Positions 62,539-64,000 of a stretch of DNA of 64,000 nt are shown here, piece by piece. The DNA is from Promethearchaeota archaeon. Lineage in GTDB: Archaea > Asgardarchaeota > Lokiarchaeia > Sigyniarchaeales > SOKP01. A program made the translations under genes and the position numbers. Below the pieces are notes generated by a model that ran no database searches, had not been told where the DNA came from, and saw only the letters and a program-made list of their open reading frames with translations. Numbering within the stretch: position 1 is the stretch's first letter; every line of letters begins with the position of its first letter. The stretch covers positions 186,001 to 250,000 of the forward strand of contig JALGVJ010000001.1 in NCBI GenBank assembly GCA_029838195.1. The letters run 5' to 3'.

Positions 62539-63186
62539 TTAAATCAATTGATATCCCATTTCTAACGCTTGAATATTAGGAGAATGCTCTCCGAAATATT
62601 TTTTTAGAATTTCCATGATAACCTCCTTTCGAAAAACTTCCCTGAATTCTTTTACAGCCACTCCTAAAATGATGCTATTTGCGAAGATCGCCTCTCCAAG
62701 AGTCTCTTGCGACAATTCGCTGAAATCCATGGAAACGATTTTTCGGGCAAATTGATCAAGTATTTCTAATATTTTAGCATTGGAAGGGTAAGCTTTTCCC
62801 GATGAACTCCCTCCTAATAATGTTTTTTTAGGAAAATTATTGCGGGTGTTCATTATGATGACGGTCTTCTCTGAAATATACCGGAGATTTCTGATTGTTT
62901 CTAATGGTTCTAACCCCAAAACTAAATGAGCATCGTTCATTAGGATGATAGGTGAGATGAGATCTTCGGGGGCACGGTATTGGTCAAGAGAATATATCCT
63001 ACTTTCAATGAGATATCGAATGGTAGAAATTACAGAGCCTTCTCTTTGGGAAACTCCTCGACTTTCCGTCCCTACCACGTTCTTTATTAACGGCGTTCGT
63101 AATCCAAATTCTCTCAATAAATTTCCCATTAAGATAACACCTTGGCCTCCTACACCCGCAATTAGAACATTAAATATATCTGCCAT
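62539..63186 (-). CDS. iorB: Indolepyruvate ferredoxin oxidoreductase beta subunit
   Basis: The gamma/beta-type subunit of indolepyruvate:ferredoxin oxidoreductase, which oxidatively decarboxylates aryl pyruvates to acyl-CoA. It shows the family opening FNVLIAGVGGQGVILMG and the TESRGVSQREGSVIS block. GAGGA lies 9 bases before the ATG at 63186, so I prefer that start (215 residues) to the ATG three codons earlier. It lies 24-33 bp downstream of iorA in the same operon. Together they supply acyl-CoA and reduced ferredoxin during amino acid fermentation. Confidence 0.93.
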   Translation of the reverse strand: MADIFNVLIAGVGGQGVILMGNLLREFGLRTPLIKNVVGTESRGVSQREGSVISTIRYLIESRIYSLDQYRAPEDLISPIILMNDAHLVLGLEPLETIRNLRYISEKTVIIMNTRNNFPKKTLLGGSSSGKAYPSNAKILEILDQFARKIVSMDFSELSQETLGEAIFANSIILGVAVKEFREVFRKEVIMEILKKYFGEHSPNIQALEMGYQLI

Positions 63187-63219
63187 TAAACTCATTCCTC
63201 TGTAATTTTATTTGAATTT

Positions 63220-64000
63220 CTATTTTTCCTTCCTTGAAATAATTGTTTTTTTTATAGCGTCATTTTTACATGTGGATCTACACGTTCCCGGGCACACGTT
63301 AGCTATGCATTTTGATTCATCGATGTAATAAATTAAATTTTTCTTTTTAGTAGTAGGTTCCATTCCGGTTCTATTTACAAGCTCATGAAACGTGGCATTA
63401 ATGGCCGGACATCCAAAATATTCAATACATTCATTGCATTGCACGCACGTGTCTAATATGGTATAATATTCTTCCCTCTCGCCGTGGGGTTTTTTATTTA
63501 ATCTTCTTTTCTTTTCAAGAGCACATTCCTCCTTGATTACTATAACTTTCAACCCTTTCTTTAGAAGCGTACCCTTAAACAGCCGTTCTAATTTTTCTAT
63601 ATTATAAGCATTAGTAATAACAAGGTGTTCAATACCCAAGCTCTCTAATAATTTTTCCAAGTCAATCTCTCTTAAATCTGTTTTGCGATAATTACCTGAA
63701 TAGGAAATTACTTCGTGAGGAGTGGAAACATGAGCTTGGTGACCGGTCATGGCCGTGTAAAAATTATAAAATATGATGATAGTAAAATCCAAATCATTTT
63801 TAATAGCGTTTAATATGGGTGGGAGGCCCGAATGGAACAAAGTAGAATCTCCAATGTATGCAATGAGTTTTTGCTTTTCGGAATCTAAAGCATGAAACAT
63901 ACCATCGGCAATTCCGACCCCAGCCCCCATGCATACGACCCAATCCAATAATTGATAAGGATATGCCTCAGCAAGCGTGTAACATCCAATATCTCCCGCG
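63220..64000 (-). CDS. iorA: Indolepyruvate ferredoxin oxidoreductase alpha subunit, partial
   Basis: The C-terminal part of the alpha subunit; the frame is open to the window edge, so the N-terminus is missing. The thiamine diphosphate-binding segment is GDIGCYTLAEAYP near the edge, then MGAGVGIADGM and AYIGDSTLFHSGL. The last 80 residues form a ferredoxin-like domain with CVQCNECIEYFGCP and CIANVCPGTCRSTC; the second cluster motif has unusual spacing. An apparent start at 63948 is only an internal TTG. It is operonic with iorB. Confidence 0.93.
   Translation of the reverse strand, partial: AGDIGCYTLAEAYPYQLLDWVVCMGAGVGIADGMFHALDSEKQKLIAYIGDSTLFHSGLPPILNAIKNDLDFTIIIFYNFYTAMTGHQAHVSTPHEVISYSGNYRKTDLREIDLEKLLESLGIEHLVITNAYNIEKLERLFKGTLLKKGLKVIVIKEECALEKKRRLNKKPHGEREEYYTILDTCVQCNECIEYFGCPAINATFHELVNRTGMEPTTKKKNLIYYIDESKCIANVCPGTCRSTCKNDAIKKTIISRKEK

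Overview
This window looks like part of the chromosome of an Asgard (Promethearchaeota) archaeon. The DNA is strongly AT-rich. It carries clear archaeal markers: a tail-less histone, an LSm/SmAP protein, a tRNA with a bulge-helix-bulge intron, a tungsten-type aldehyde:ferredoxin oxidoreductase, indolepyruvate:ferredoxin oxidoreductase and a ThiD-ThiN fusion. With these sit eukaryote-like signature proteins: three small GTPases (one fused to a longin/roadblock-like tail, one fused behind a roadblock domain), several longin-like domains and a RING-H2 protein. I cannot resolve the Asgard class by eye. All family calls are motif reading; no search was run.

Layout. 0.5-8.2 kb: an RHH regulator, then carbohydrate genes (maltokinase divergent from a GH57 glucanotransferase, then a GH32 fructosidase with Pcm). 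8.5-12.1 kb: two multi-pass membrane phosphodiesterases in one operon, whose layouts recall the eukaryotic GPI-anchor factors GDE2 and CWH43. 12.3-14.1 kb: two tandem flavodoxin-fold proteins and a small membrane protein. 14.1-17.0 kb: a DNA modification and repair operon (Dam-type MTase, T:G-mismatch glycosylase, cytosine-5 MTase interrupted by a UGA near its start) with no visible restriction enzyme. 17.4-22.2 kb: MFS transporter, coiled-coil zinc-ribbon protein, TrmB-like regulator, thioredoxin and a two-domain longin protein. 22.3-26.8 kb: a flavoprotein reductase, then a possible uDENN-like protein, two 7TM proteins and an Arf-like GTPase. 26.9-38.2 kb: a long helical-repeat protein, paralogous amidohydrolases, an MBL hydrolase, phosphatases, Nudix and an esterase. 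38.4-41.7 kb: thiamine genes and a RING-TPR protein. 42.0-48.3 kb: roadblock-GTPase, CoiA-like nuclease, SCP2, an IPMDH-type dehydrogenase, histone and a MoaD-like protein. 48.3-53.8 kb: AOR, MFS and a CocE-type hydrolase. 54.1-56.9 kb: a Rab-like GTPase convergent with two 7TM-longin fusions. 57-64 kb: SAM methyltransferase, tRNA-Arg, a small zinc protein, LSm plus a decayed LSm tail, metallophosphoesterase, PAP2 phosphatase and IorB/IorA (IorA runs off the window).

The strongest candidate for an undescribed system is the pattern seen twice: a pair of adjacent 7TM proteins, longin- or DENN-like domains, and a nearby small GTPase (23.8-26.8 kb and 54.1-56.9 kb). In the second locus the longin-like domains are fused directly to the 7TM proteins, which suggests membrane receptors or anchors that work on small GTPases. 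The second notable group is the membrane GDPD/EEP phosphodiesterase operon.
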